The notes under the pieces: generated by a model | What the model was told of the DNA's origin: nothing | Databases searched by the model: none | The model's input: only the letters and a program-made list of their open reading frames with translations | Position numbers and translations under genes: made by a program | Part shown: positions 1 through 7,541 of the stretch, in pieces | Numbering within the stretch: position 1 is the first letter of the stretch | How the letters are laid out: every line of letters begins with the position of its first letter | Assembly (NCBI GenBank): GCA_036268055.1 | Contig: DATAUW010000024.1 | Location: 80,951-144,950, forward strand | Direction: 5' to 3' | Origin: Verrucomicrobiia bacterium | Lineage (GTDB): Bacteria; Verrucomicrobiota; Verrucomicrobiia; Limisphaerales; Pedosphaeraceae | DNA: 64,000 nt

Positions 1-1008
1 AATCACATGTTTGCCGGCCCGGATTATTCCATTATTAATCGTGGTTTTTTCCCGCACAATGACAAGGCGGCGGCTCTCGCCACGATTCGCGAATGGCTGA
101 CCTTCAATGACAAAGCCGGCTGGGGAACCGACAAGTTCGAAAATAGTGTGCCCAAGGATTTCAAATTCCCGACGCGCTGGGCTTCCGTGGACGACCGTTA
201 TGACGCGCGCGCCATTCTTAATGATCAATATGCCTTGCTGGCCGAAATCCAGAAGCAGCGCCTACAGATTTTGCGCCAGGGTTACCAACTGGGGCAGTTT
301 GTGGTTCAGGAAGCCGATTCCAAAGGGCTGAAGTTCAAGATTCAGGTCCACAGCGGAACGGATGGCCATAATGTGCCGACTGGTTTCGACGCCGAGCGCG
401 TATCTTATATGCAGGTGTTCGTCACCAACTCCGCCGGCAAGCTGGTCTTCCAGTCCGGCGACCTCGATCCCAATGGAGACATTCGCGACCGCCACTCCAC
501 TTACGTCTCTACCGGCAAGCTTCCACTGGACCCGTATCTGTTCTCGCTGCAATCGCCGTTCCTGACCAGCAATGTGCGCGGTGGTGATCGCGAACAGGTT
601 TTGCCGATTAATTATTCGGTTGATCCGCTGCCCTTTATTCGGCCCACGACCTTTGCGGTGAATTTTACCGGACATCCCGCAGGTGCGCGAGTTCAACGCC
701 GCGGCATGGAAGCATTTGAAAGCCGCTGGCCGGAATACAAGGTCAAGGCTTCGGAGTTGACCGATCCCGGCCCATATACCGTGCACATTCGCTTGCTGGC
801 GGGCATGGTTCCCATCAATCTGATCAGTGAAATCAAGGTGGCGGGTTTCGACTATTTTATGTCGCCCCGCGAAGTTGCCGAAGCCGTGAAGAACGGCCAG
901 TCGCTTTTATACGATAAGGAAATCAAGATCCAACTCGACGGAGCCAAACCAACCATCAACCTTGCGGACTTGGCCGATGTTTCGGCAAGCACCTATGTTC
1001 AGAAGTAA
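1..1008 (+). CDS. Probable multihaem cytochrome c, C-terminal part (5' end outside window)
   Basis: The reading frame is open from the first base, so the gene starts before the window and only its last 335 residues are seen. The fragment begins Asn-His-Met-Phe-Ala-Gly, a motif that in large periplasmic multihaem cytochromes supplies a distal His haem ligand. It later carries HSGTDGHNVPTGF followed by a beta-rich stretch (FVTNSAGKLVFQSGDLDPNG) typical of the C-terminal sandwich of such proteins. No CxxCH site lies in this fragment; any haem sites would be upstream, so the haem count is unknown. It overlaps the following outer-membrane gene by 14 bases and opens a same-strand run of redox genes. 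Assignment is by motif and context only; another periplasmic oxidoreductase is possible. Confidence 0.5.
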   Translation, partial: NHMFAGPDYSIINRGFFPHNDKAAALATIREWLTFNDKAGWGTDKFENSVPKDFKFPTRWASVDDRYDARAILNDQYALLAEIQKQRLQILRQGYQLGQFVVQEADSKGLKFKIQVHSGTDGHNVPTGFDAERVSYMQVFVTNSAGKLVFQSGDLDPNGDIRDRHSTYVSTGKLPLDPYLFSLQSPFLTSNVRGGDREQVLPINYSVDPLPFIRPTTFAVNFTGHPAGARVQRRGMEAFESRWPEYKVKASELTDPGPYTVHIRLLAGMVPINLISEIKVAGFDYFMSPREVAEAVKNGQSLLYDKEIKIQLDGAKPTINLADLADVSASTYVQK

Positions 1009-2521
1009 ACTGACTCCCGTTCGTTCCCTAAACCAAAATATTGGCATCGCATGTTCGCTGGTCCTGGCAGCTTCAGGATCGGCTCGTGCGGATGGGACTA
1101 ACACCGACACTAACACGAACACCAACACTGCCCCGGCAGCGTCCGCCAAAGCCACTGCGTCCGCCGCTCAGGATAGTGCCCGGTTTTCGGATCAACCGGC
1201 ACCGCTGGATCTCGCCACTTTTCCAGAGCGGCCAGCGCCCATCATTGAGCTAGGTGATAAATTTTTGGGCAACGGAAACCTTCAAAAAGGCATCACTCTG
1301 CCGACCGGCGAAGTCATTTCGCCGAGCCTCTGGGTGTTCGGCCAGTTCCGTACCGCCGTGCAGACTTTCGATACCGGCTCCGGACCGGGAAGCCGCACGA
1401 CGGAATGGGCCAATCGCCTCGACATTTTTGCCAATCTCCAATTATCAGGGACGGAACGTGTCGTCGTCGGCTGGCGTCCGCTGGATCGGTTCAATCCAAA
1501 TGGTTCCACGGATTATGCCGGTTACCGCATCGAACCCAAGTCGAGCGACGGTCCTGACAGCTCGTTCAGCGCCACGCCGCGCACCCTGTTTTTTGAGGGT
1601 GAATTTGGCGAAATTTTTCCGACGCTCGACCAGCACGACAAGGAAAATTTTGATTACGGTTTCTCAGTCGGTCGCCAGCCGCTCACGTTGCAGGACGGCA
1701 TTCTCGCCAACGATAACAGCGTGGATATGGCCACGATCACGCGCAATTCCATGTTAATTCCGGGTGGTTCATCGTTGCGTCTTTCGGGCTTGTTTGGCTG
1801 GGGACAAATCGAGCGCACGGACTATACCCTCGCCAGCGCGCCAAACGCGCAGGATCCGGGCGCGCTTTTGTTCGGCCTTGATAGCACGGCGGATTTTCCC
1901 ATCAGCACGATTGAAAGCGATGTGCTCTTTGAATCCTCAAGCGCTTATGGGGATGAATTTTTTGCCGGCATCGGGGCACTGCAACGTATTGGCAAACTCA
2001 ATACCACCTTCCGCGCCAATACTTCCGTGGCTATTGACGCGAGCGGCAAAAAGGCAACCAGCGGAACGCTATTTACGGCTCACTTGTCCTATACTTTGCC
2101 CGAAAACACCGACCTCGTTTATCTCGATACTTACTGGGGCATTGGCCGTTATAGTTCGGCAGCGCGCGACCCAAGCGCCGGCGGCCCGCTGGGTTCCATT
2201 GGTATTTTGACGGCGTCGGTGGCGCTCGGTCAATATGGCTCGCCGCTCAGCAATCAAGCCGACCACACTGCGGGCGGAGCAGTCGGTTATCAGATGTTTT
2301 TCGGCGAACTGCGCCGCCGCCAGTTGGTCATCGAAGTGGGTGGCCGCGCACCGACTCACGGGAGCGATCTCTTCCGCGAAGAATCCGTGGCGGGCATTGG
2401 TGTCCGTTTTCAACAGGCGTTTGGCCGCCGGTTTATCGGGATCCTGGATACGTTCGGAGGCGTTCGGGATTCCAATGAAGCAGCGGTGGGCGGGCGCGTC
2501 GAATTGCTCACAAAATTCTAG
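995..2521 (+). CDS. Outer-membrane beta-barrel protein in redox cluster
   Basis: About 508 residues. The ATG at 995 is preferred because it places a basic n-region directly before a hydrophobic core (GIACSLVLAA) and a signal-peptidase site near SARA-DG; an in-frame ATG at 962 lies deeper inside the upstream gene. After a low-complexity Thr/Asn/Ala linker the chain alternates amphipathic strands with Gly/Asn/Asp turns (for example the stretches around WVFGQFRTAVQTF, VVVGWRPLDRF and FDYGFSVGRQPL) and ends in LLTKF, a C-terminal aromatic residue as expected for a BAM-inserted barrel. No named family was recognised. Its place between a probable multihaem cytochrome and a reductase suggests a porin that could sheath or accompany an outer-membrane cytochrome, but it could also be a general porin. 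Confidence 0.72.
   Translation: MFRSKLTPVRSLNQNIGIACSLVLAASGSARADGTNTDTNTNTNTAPAASAKATASAAQDSARFSDQPAPLDLATFPERPAPIIELGDKFLGNGNLQKGITLPTGEVISPSLWVFGQFRTAVQTFDTGSGPGSRTTEWANRLDIFANLQLSGTERVVVGWRPLDRFNPNGSTDYAGYRIEPKSSDGPDSSFSATPRTLFFEGEFGEIFPTLDQHDKENFDYGFSVGRQPLTLQDGILANDNSVDMATITRNSMLIPGGSSLRLSGLFGWGQIERTDYTLASAPNAQDPGALLFGLDSTADFPISTIESDVLFESSSAYGDEFFAGIGALQRIGKLNTTFRANTSVAIDASGKKATSGTLFTAHLSYTLPENTDLVYLDTYWGIGRYSSAARDPSAGGPLGSIGILTASVALGQYGSPLSNQADHTAGGAVGYQMFFGELRRRQLVIEVGGRAPTHGSDLFREESVAGIGVRFQQAFGRRFIGILDTFGGVRDSNEAAVGGRVELLTKF
1097..1129 (+). repeat. In-frame 12-bp minisatellite in barrel-protein linker
   Basis: About 2.75 copies of a 12-base unit (ACTAACACnrAC) encode alternating Thr-Asn/Asp just after the signal peptide of the outer-membrane protein. 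Such a linker can change length by slippage without breaking the frame. Confidence 0.6.
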
Positions 2522-2535
2522 GTCTTCTTCGTTAC

Positions 2536-3798
2536 ATGGATCCTGCCAAAATACTTGCCGTCGGTGGTGCGATTTTATTCGTCATCGTCCTCCTGAACCT
2601 GTTGGTTCTTTTTTACTCCAACGTGCGGCGGACGGCGGCCATCCGCGTGCAGCGCCGGTTGGATGGGGAATTATTTTCCTGCCGGCTCAACCTGGCGCGG
2701 CTGCAATTAAAGCGGCAGGAAAGCGCCGGATCATGGAACGGCACGCGAAAATTCCAGATTGATAAAATCGTCAGCGAATGCGCGGACGTCTCTTCATTCT
2801 ATCTCGTGCCCCATGATAAAAAAGCGCTGCCGCCGTTTCATCCCGGCCAATTCCTCACTTTTGAACTCGATGTCCCCGGCCAGCGCAACCGCGTCATTCG
2901 TTGCTACTCCCTTTCCGATCGTCCGCGCCCTGATTATTATCGTGTGACCATCAAGCGCGTGCCCGCGCCGCCGGATAATCCCAAGGGAAAACCCGGCCTC
3001 GTCTCCAGCCATTTTCATACCGCACTCAAAGCCGGGGACATCGTTGATTGCAAGGCGCCAAGCGGCGGATTCTTTCTCGATACCAGCCGCCTGACGCCGG
3101 TGGTGCTGCTCGCTGGCGGCGTGGGCATCACGCCGATGGTCAGCATGGCGAACGAAATCATCGAACTCACGCCGCAGCGGGAGACGTGGTTTTTCCTCGG
3201 CGTCCGCAATTCCCAGGACCATATCATGAAGGATTACCTGGACGTGCTGGCGCGCTCCAACAGCAACATCAAATTGCACGTCTGCTATTCGCGCCCACTC
3301 AAGACCGATGTCAAAGACCGGGATTACCAGCATGAAGGGCGCTTGAATTTTGAACTGCTCAAGAAGGAATTGCCCTCGAACAATTTTGATTTCTTCATGT
3401 GCGGTCCGGGGGAGATGATGAGTGATTTGCATACCGCCCTGCTCGAATGGAACGTGCCGGACGAGAGCATTCATTTTGAGGCCTTCGGCCCCGCGAGCGT
3501 GAAGCGCACCGCGCCGCCCACCGCCGAGCAGCCTGCTGGCCCGCAAACCAAGGTATCTTTCTCCCGCTCGAACCGGGAAGTGGCGTGGACCGGCCAATCA
3601 GCTTCACTGCTCGATTTGGCCTTGGCAGAAGAAGTGCCGATTGGGTATGGTTGCCGCGCAGGGAATTGCGGCAGTTGCAAGACCGCGATCAAATCCGGCA
3701 AAGTGAAGTATCTCAAACGCGCAGGTTGCGAAGTCGAGGCGGGAAGCTGCCTCACCTGCATTGCGGTGCCGGATGGAGATTTGACTTTGGACGCGTGA
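2536..3798 (+). CDS. Membrane-anchored FAD/NAD(P)H oxidoreductase with 2Fe-2S domain
   Basis: 420 residues with three parts. Residues 7-27 form one N-terminal membrane helix. Residues about 70-315 are a ferredoxin-NADP reductase fold: the FAD motif RCYSLSDRP (122-130), the nucleotide-binding motif LLAGGVGITPMVSM (191-204) and the C-terminal MCGPGEMM (288-295). Residues about 337-420 are a plant-type 2Fe-2S ferredoxin with C373, C378, C381 and C408. This is the FNR-ferredoxin order known from phenol hydroxylase reductases, NqrF-like proteins and hybrid-cluster-protein reductases. It should take hydride from NAD(P)H and pass single electrons through FAD to the 2Fe-2S cluster at the cytoplasmic membrane face. 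It starts 14 bases after the barrel gene and probably feeds the Fe-S and haem proteins encoded downstream. Confidence 0.9.
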   Translation: MDPAKILAVGGAILFVIVLLNLLVLFYSNVRRTAAIRVQRRLDGELFSCRLNLARLQLKRQESAGSWNGTRKFQIDKIVSECADVSSFYLVPHDKKALPPFHPGQFLTFELDVPGQRNRVIRCYSLSDRPRPDYYRVTIKRVPAPPDNPKGKPGLVSSHFHTALKAGDIVDCKAPSGGFFLDTSRLTPVVLLAGGVGITPMVSMANEIIELTPQRETWFFLGVRNSQDHIMKDYLDVLARSNSNIKLHVCYSRPLKTDVKDRDYQHEGRLNFELLKKELPSNNFDFFMCGPGEMMSDLHTALLEWNVPDESIHFEAFGPASVKRTAPPTAEQPAGPQTKVSFSRSNREVAWTGQSASLLDLALAEEVPIGYGCRAGNCGSCKTAIKSGKVKYLKRAGCEVEAGSCLTCIAVPDGDLTLDA

Positions 3799-3851
3799 CG
3801 GCACGCAAGCTCATGGCAGTAATTGAACGCTGAAATTACGGAACAACAATT

Positions 3852-4838
3852 ATGCAAAAACTTGCCTTCTCGATCAAATTAATGGCGCCGCTGCTCGCCC
3901 TCGGCCTGCTCCAAAATATTCATGCCGCCGAAGATATTTACCACACCGACCCCGCGAAGGTGATGGGCCCGGAGGCCTGCAATGAATGTCACGCGCCCGA
4001 AGTCGAGGCCTGGAAACTCACGCATCATTTCGATACTTTCAATTCCATGCATCGCCGTCCCGAAGCGCGGGACATCTCCAGCAAGATGGGCATCCGCCGT
4101 ATCAAGGAAGAGAGCCTTTGCCTCAAGTGCCATTACACGGAAAAGAACGATGACGACGGCAAAGCGCAGGTGATCTCCGGCATTTCCTGTGAGTCCTGCC
4201 ACAGCGCGGCCAAGGATTGGATCAAGGTTCACAGCGCCAAAGATGACCCTGACCGTCTCGCGAAAGCCGAAAAACTCGGGATGCTTCGCCCAAATAATTA
4301 TTATCGCGTCGCGGCAAATTGTTTTGGTTGCCATACCGTTCCCGAGGAAAAACTCGTGAACGTCGGAGGTCATAAAGCGGGCAGTGATTTCGAATTGGTT
4401 TCGTGGCTTTCCGGTGAAGTGCGCCACAACCTCCAAAAATCCGCGGGCAAGGTAAACGAGGAAATCCCTGCTGAACGCCGCCGCATGCTCTACGTCGTTG
4501 GTCGCGCCTTGGACTTGGAATACAGCTTGCGCGGTCTCGCGAAAGCCACGGAAGACGGTGATTACTCGAAGGGGATGATCGCCCGCGCCACCGCCGCCAA
4601 GGCCAGCCTTGACGAAATTGCCAAGGCCACCGGCGCAGCGGAAGTGACAAAGATCAGTGCGGCTGTCAGTGCCGGTGATTTAAAAATTAATAATGCCGAC
4701 GCTCTGAATAAGGCCGCCGACGCCATCAGCGAAATCAGCAGCGGCTTCGCCAAAAGCCAGGACGGCACCAAGCTTGCCAGTGTTGATCCTCTTATTCCCG
4801 GTCCTGACAAATACAAGGGAACGCCCTATAAACCTTGA
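3852..4838 (+). CDS. Periplasmic tetrahaem cytochrome c (c554-like)
   Basis: 328 residues with a signal peptide (cleavage near IHAA-ED, residue 26). Four CxxCH sites lie at residues 43-47, 90-94, 113-117 and 157-161, all in the N-terminal half, with extra His residues (for example H58, H59, H67, H127, H174) as candidate axial ligands. The N-terminal order, GPEACNECH then W-x4-H, matches the cytochrome c554 family that includes the tetrahaem electron carrier of nitrifiers. The second half (about 190-328) is haem-free, Ala/Lys-rich and probably helical. It follows the flavoprotein gene by 53 bases. It is a likely periplasmic shuttle between the inner-membrane haem proteins and the partner at the left end; whether nitrogen compounds are involved cannot be told from sequence. 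Confidence 0.87.
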   Translation: MQKLAFSIKLMAPLLALGLLQNIHAAEDIYHTDPAKVMGPEACNECHAPEVEAWKLTHHFDTFNSMHRRPEARDISSKMGIRRIKEESLCLKCHYTEKNDDDGKAQVISGISCESCHSAAKDWIKVHSAKDDPDRLAKAEKLGMLRPNNYYRVAANCFGCHTVPEEKLVNVGGHKAGSDFELVSWLSGEVRHNLQKSAGKVNEEIPAERRRMLYVVGRALDLEYSLRGLAKATEDGDYSKGMIARATAAKASLDEIAKATGAAEVTKISAAVSAGDLKINNADALNKAADAISEISSGFAKSQDGTKLASVDPLIPGPDKYKGTPYKP

Positions 4839-4856
4839 TTGATTTTCAGGGCGTTC
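4819..4856 (+). terminator. Inverted repeat at end of tetrahaem gene
   Basis: A perfect 9-bp inverted repeat, GAACGCCCT at 4819-4827 and AGGGCGTTC at 4848-4856, encloses the stop codon in a 20-base loop. There is no clear T-run after it, so it may be an attenuator or mRNA-stabilising hairpin rather than a full terminator. It precedes a 144-base gap, the largest inside the redox cluster, where a second promoter could lie. Confidence 0.3.
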
Positions 4857-4982
4857 GCGGGAACAAAATATCAAACCCAAAATGCCGATCGCGCGGTTTG
4901 CGCTGGGCCGGTGTGTGGAAAAGCTGTTACCTTTTTTGGCGGAGTCTTGAAACTTTAAAAACGCACTCAAATATTTTTTGCG

Positions 4983-6725
4983 ATGCCTGAAGAAGCACAA
5001 AGCATAAAGCGGCCGCAACGCTGGGACGTTCCTTTCTGGAACGAATCCGCGGAATTTGAGATCGCGCCCATGACCGAGGAAGAAGTGGATCGTCTTCTGC
5101 AAATTCCACTGTTTCGCCAGATGGATCCCACGCGTTTTCCAAAAAACACTTCCTTGCGCGATATTCTCCTGAACGACGGCCGCGTCCGCAAATTTCGCAA
5201 AGGCGACATCATCGTGCGGCAGGGCGATTACGGAAATTCCGCTTTCATCGTCCTTTCCGGCACCGCGCGGGTGGTGCTGGATAAACTCAGTGACCGCGTC
5301 ACCGGACGCCAGGAACCGGTGCGCAAAAGCGCCTTTAGCGCGTTCGCCCAATGGTGGCAAAATCCCAAACTGCCGGAAGTGCGCCACCTCGGCGTAAAGA
5401 GTCCCGAACGCGAAGCCGGACATACCGACATCATTGCCCGCACGGACCCGGCGGTGTTCGTGCAGGACATGAACGTCATCATCAAGGACAAGCGCACGGT
5501 GGATTTGCCCGCCGGCGAATTGTTCGGTGAAATCGCCGCGCTGAGCCGCACCGCACGCACGACCACGGTCATCGCGGGGGCGGAATCCGAGATGCTCGAG
5601 ATCCGCTGGCAGGGTTTGCGCGAGATCCGCCTGCACGCGCCCGAGTTCAAAGACTATGTGGACCGCCTCTACCGCGACCACAGCCTCAAGAATCATTTGC
5701 GCGAGACGCCGATGTTCAGCCATCTCAACGATGAAACGCTCGCGCGCGTCGCCGCTGTCACGGAATTTCTTACGTTTGGAAAATTCGAGTGGTATGCCAC
5801 CTTCACCAAGATTCGCGAAACCACCGCCCCGGATCGCATCCAGAAAGAACCGGTCGTTGCGCAGGAAGGCCATTATCCGAACGGGGTGTATTTGATCCGC
5901 AGCGGCTTCGCGCGGCTAAGCGAAACTTTCAACAACGGCGAGCGCACTGTCAGTTATCTCGGTCGCGGACAGATTTTCGGTTTCGAGGAAGTGGCCTTGA
6001 ACTGGATGAAAAAAAGCGACTTGCCGTTTCAGCGCACCTTGCGGGCGGTCGGTTACGTGGACGTGCTGTTTGTCCCCACGCCCGTCATTGAGCAGCACGT
6101 TCTTCCGGGCATGCCGGAATCGGAACTGCCGAAACCGCAGCCGGTCTCGATTGACAAGCGCAGTCAACGCCGCAGCCATGATAAAATTCCGCCGGAGATG
6201 ATGGAATTCATCGTCGAACGGCGCTTCATCAATGGAACCGCGACGATGATCATTGACATGGATCGTTGCACGCGTTGTGACGATTGCGTCCGTGCCTGCG
6301 CCGCCACGCACAACAATAATCCACGCTTTCTCCGGCACGGGCCGATCGAAGACCATTTCATGATCGCCAATGCGTGTATGCATTGCCAGGACCCGGTGTG
6401 CATGATCGGTTGCCCGACGGGCGCCATCCACCGTGATTCCACCCATGGCCGCGTGGTGATCAATGACCTTACGTGTATCGGTTGCGCCACCTGTGCGAAC
6501 AGTTGCCCGTATGACAATATTCAAATGGTCACGGCGCGCAGCACGGATGGCCGGCCTTATTACGATCAGGCGACCAATCAGCCGATTCAAAAAGCCGCGA
6601 AGTGCGATTTGTGTTCCACGCAAATTACCGGACCGGCTTGCGCGAATGCCTGCCCGCACGATGCCCTCGTGCGAATGGACATGCGCAACGTGGATAAACT
6701 CGCCGACTGGCTGAAACAACGATGA
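4983..6725 (+). CDS. Dual cyclic-nucleotide-binding domain fused to a four-cluster ferredoxin
   Basis: 580 residues, no signal peptide, so cytoplasmic. Residues about 35-235 form a CRP-type cNMP-binding domain with a phosphate-cassette-like GELFGEIAALSRTARTTTV (178-195) and an insertion of about 75 residues after the first strands. Residues about 240-370 form a second, more degenerate one (GVYLIRSGFARLS; GRGQIFGFEEVAL). Residues 415-580 are a ferredoxin module of the DmsB/NrfC/HybA type with sixteen cysteines in four groups: C429/432/435/439, C465/468/473/477, C498/501/504/508 and C541/544/553/557, enough for four [4Fe-4S] clusters. No helix-turn-helix is present, so it is not a CRP-type regulator. 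It overlaps the cytochrome b-like gene by four bases (ATGA), implying a stoichiometric partnership. Likely role: an electron-transfer subunit on the inner membrane face, possibly gated by a ligand. Confidence 0.88.
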   Translation: MPEEAQSIKRPQRWDVPFWNESAEFEIAPMTEEEVDRLLQIPLFRQMDPTRFPKNTSLRDILLNDGRVRKFRKGDIIVRQGDYGNSAFIVLSGTARVVLDKLSDRVTGRQEPVRKSAFSAFAQWWQNPKLPEVRHLGVKSPEREAGHTDIIARTDPAVFVQDMNVIIKDKRTVDLPAGELFGEIAALSRTARTTTVIAGAESEMLEIRWQGLREIRLHAPEFKDYVDRLYRDHSLKNHLRETPMFSHLNDETLARVAAVTEFLTFGKFEWYATFTKIRETTAPDRIQKEPVVAQEGHYPNGVYLIRSGFARLSETFNNGERTVSYLGRGQIFGFEEVALNWMKKSDLPFQRTLRAVGYVDVLFVPTPVIEQHVLPGMPESELPKPQPVSIDKRSQRRSHDKIPPEMMEFIVERRFINGTATMIIDMDRCTRCDDCVRACAATHNNNPRFLRHGPIEDHFMIANACMHCQDPVCMIGCPTGAIHRDSTHGRVVINDLTCIGCATCANSCPYDNIQMVTARSTDGRPYYDQATNQPIQKAAKCDLCSTQITGPACANACPHDALVRMDMRNVDKLADWLKQR

Positions 6726-7531
6726 CGCTCACTTCCCGCCGGCATTTTGCCTGGGTGTTGTTTGCCATCGCCGCAATCGTGGCGTGGGTGGTGGACTATG
6801 CCCTGCGCATCGAGTTGCGCCGCGCGGAAATCGTGACGGGGTTGACCTTGTTTATCGTCGTCGTCTTCCTGACACTTTTCAACGCGCGCAAAAAACTGCC
6901 ATTCCTTCCCTTATTGCGCGCCTCGACCTGGATGCAGATCCACATTTACGTCGGCTTGCTTAGTTGCGTTTTGTTCGGCTTGCATACCGGCTGGCGCGTG
7001 CCGACTGGGACTTTTGAAACCACCCTGGCAATTTTATTTTATCTCGTTGCCATCAGCGGCATCGTCGGGCTGGGCATCTCTCGCTGGCTTCCGGCGCGCC
7101 TCACTGTCTATGGCGAAAACGTGATCTTCGAGCGCATTCCCGCGTTGCGCGCGACGTTGCGGCGAGAAGTGGAAGAGATGGTTCTAGAATCGGTCGGCAA
7201 GGCGCAATCCTCGGCCATCGCCGATTTTTACGATTTGCGTTTGCGCAACTTTTTTCAAGGAACCCGTTACATGTGGTATCACGTGATCGGCTATCGCCAG
7301 CCGCTGCTCGATTTGCTTTCGGAAGTCCGCGGGCTCGAACGCTATCTTAATGCTGAAGAACAAGCCATCCTCGCGCAAATCGTCGAGCGCATTCACGCCC
7401 GGGACGATCTGGATTTTCAAAAGGCCCGCCAGGGTGTGTTGAAAGGCTGGCTGTTCATCCACATTCCTTTGACCTATTCCATGCTCATCGCCGCGATGGT
7501 TCACGGCGTTCTCGCGTGGAGGCTCTCATGA
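6722..7531 (+). CDS. Dihaem cytochrome b-like membrane protein
   Basis: 269 residues with five predicted membrane helices at about 8-26, 38-54, 71-89, 100-120 and 240-264. Helices 3 and 5 each carry two His residues exactly 14 positions apart (H74/H88 and H247/H261), the spacing that lets two helices hold two stacked b-type haems, as in ferric-reductase-like and other cytochrome b proteins. A soluble loop of about 120 residues lies between helices 4 and 5. The start overlaps the stop of the Fe-S fusion gene (ATGA), and the decahaem gene starts 10 bases after the stop. The natural reading is a transmembrane electron wire from the cytoplasmic ferredoxin to periplasmic haems. No close named family was recognised. 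Confidence 0.78.
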   Translation: MTLTSRRHFAWVLFAIAAIVAWVVDYALRIELRRAEIVTGLTLFIVVVFLTLFNARKKLPFLPLLRASTWMQIHIYVGLLSCVLFGLHTGWRVPTGTFETTLAILFYLVAISGIVGLGISRWLPARLTVYGENVIFERIPALRATLRREVEEMVLESVGKAQSSAIADFYDLRLRNFFQGTRYMWYHVIGYRQPLLDLLSEVRGLERYLNAEEQAILAQIVERIHARDDLDFQKARQGVLKGWLFIHIPLTYSMLIAAMVHGVLAWRLS

Positions 7532-7541
7532 TTTCCCGATA

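Noticed and set aside
3852..4838. Tetrahaem protein as proof of ammonia oxidation
   Set aside because: c554-like folds occur in many non-nitrifiers and no hydroxylamine oxidoreductase or amo gene is present.
4680..5873. Open frame of 397 codons on the minus strand
   Set aside because: It crosses the gap between the tetrahaem and Fe-S fusion genes and lies antisense to both; no motif supports it.
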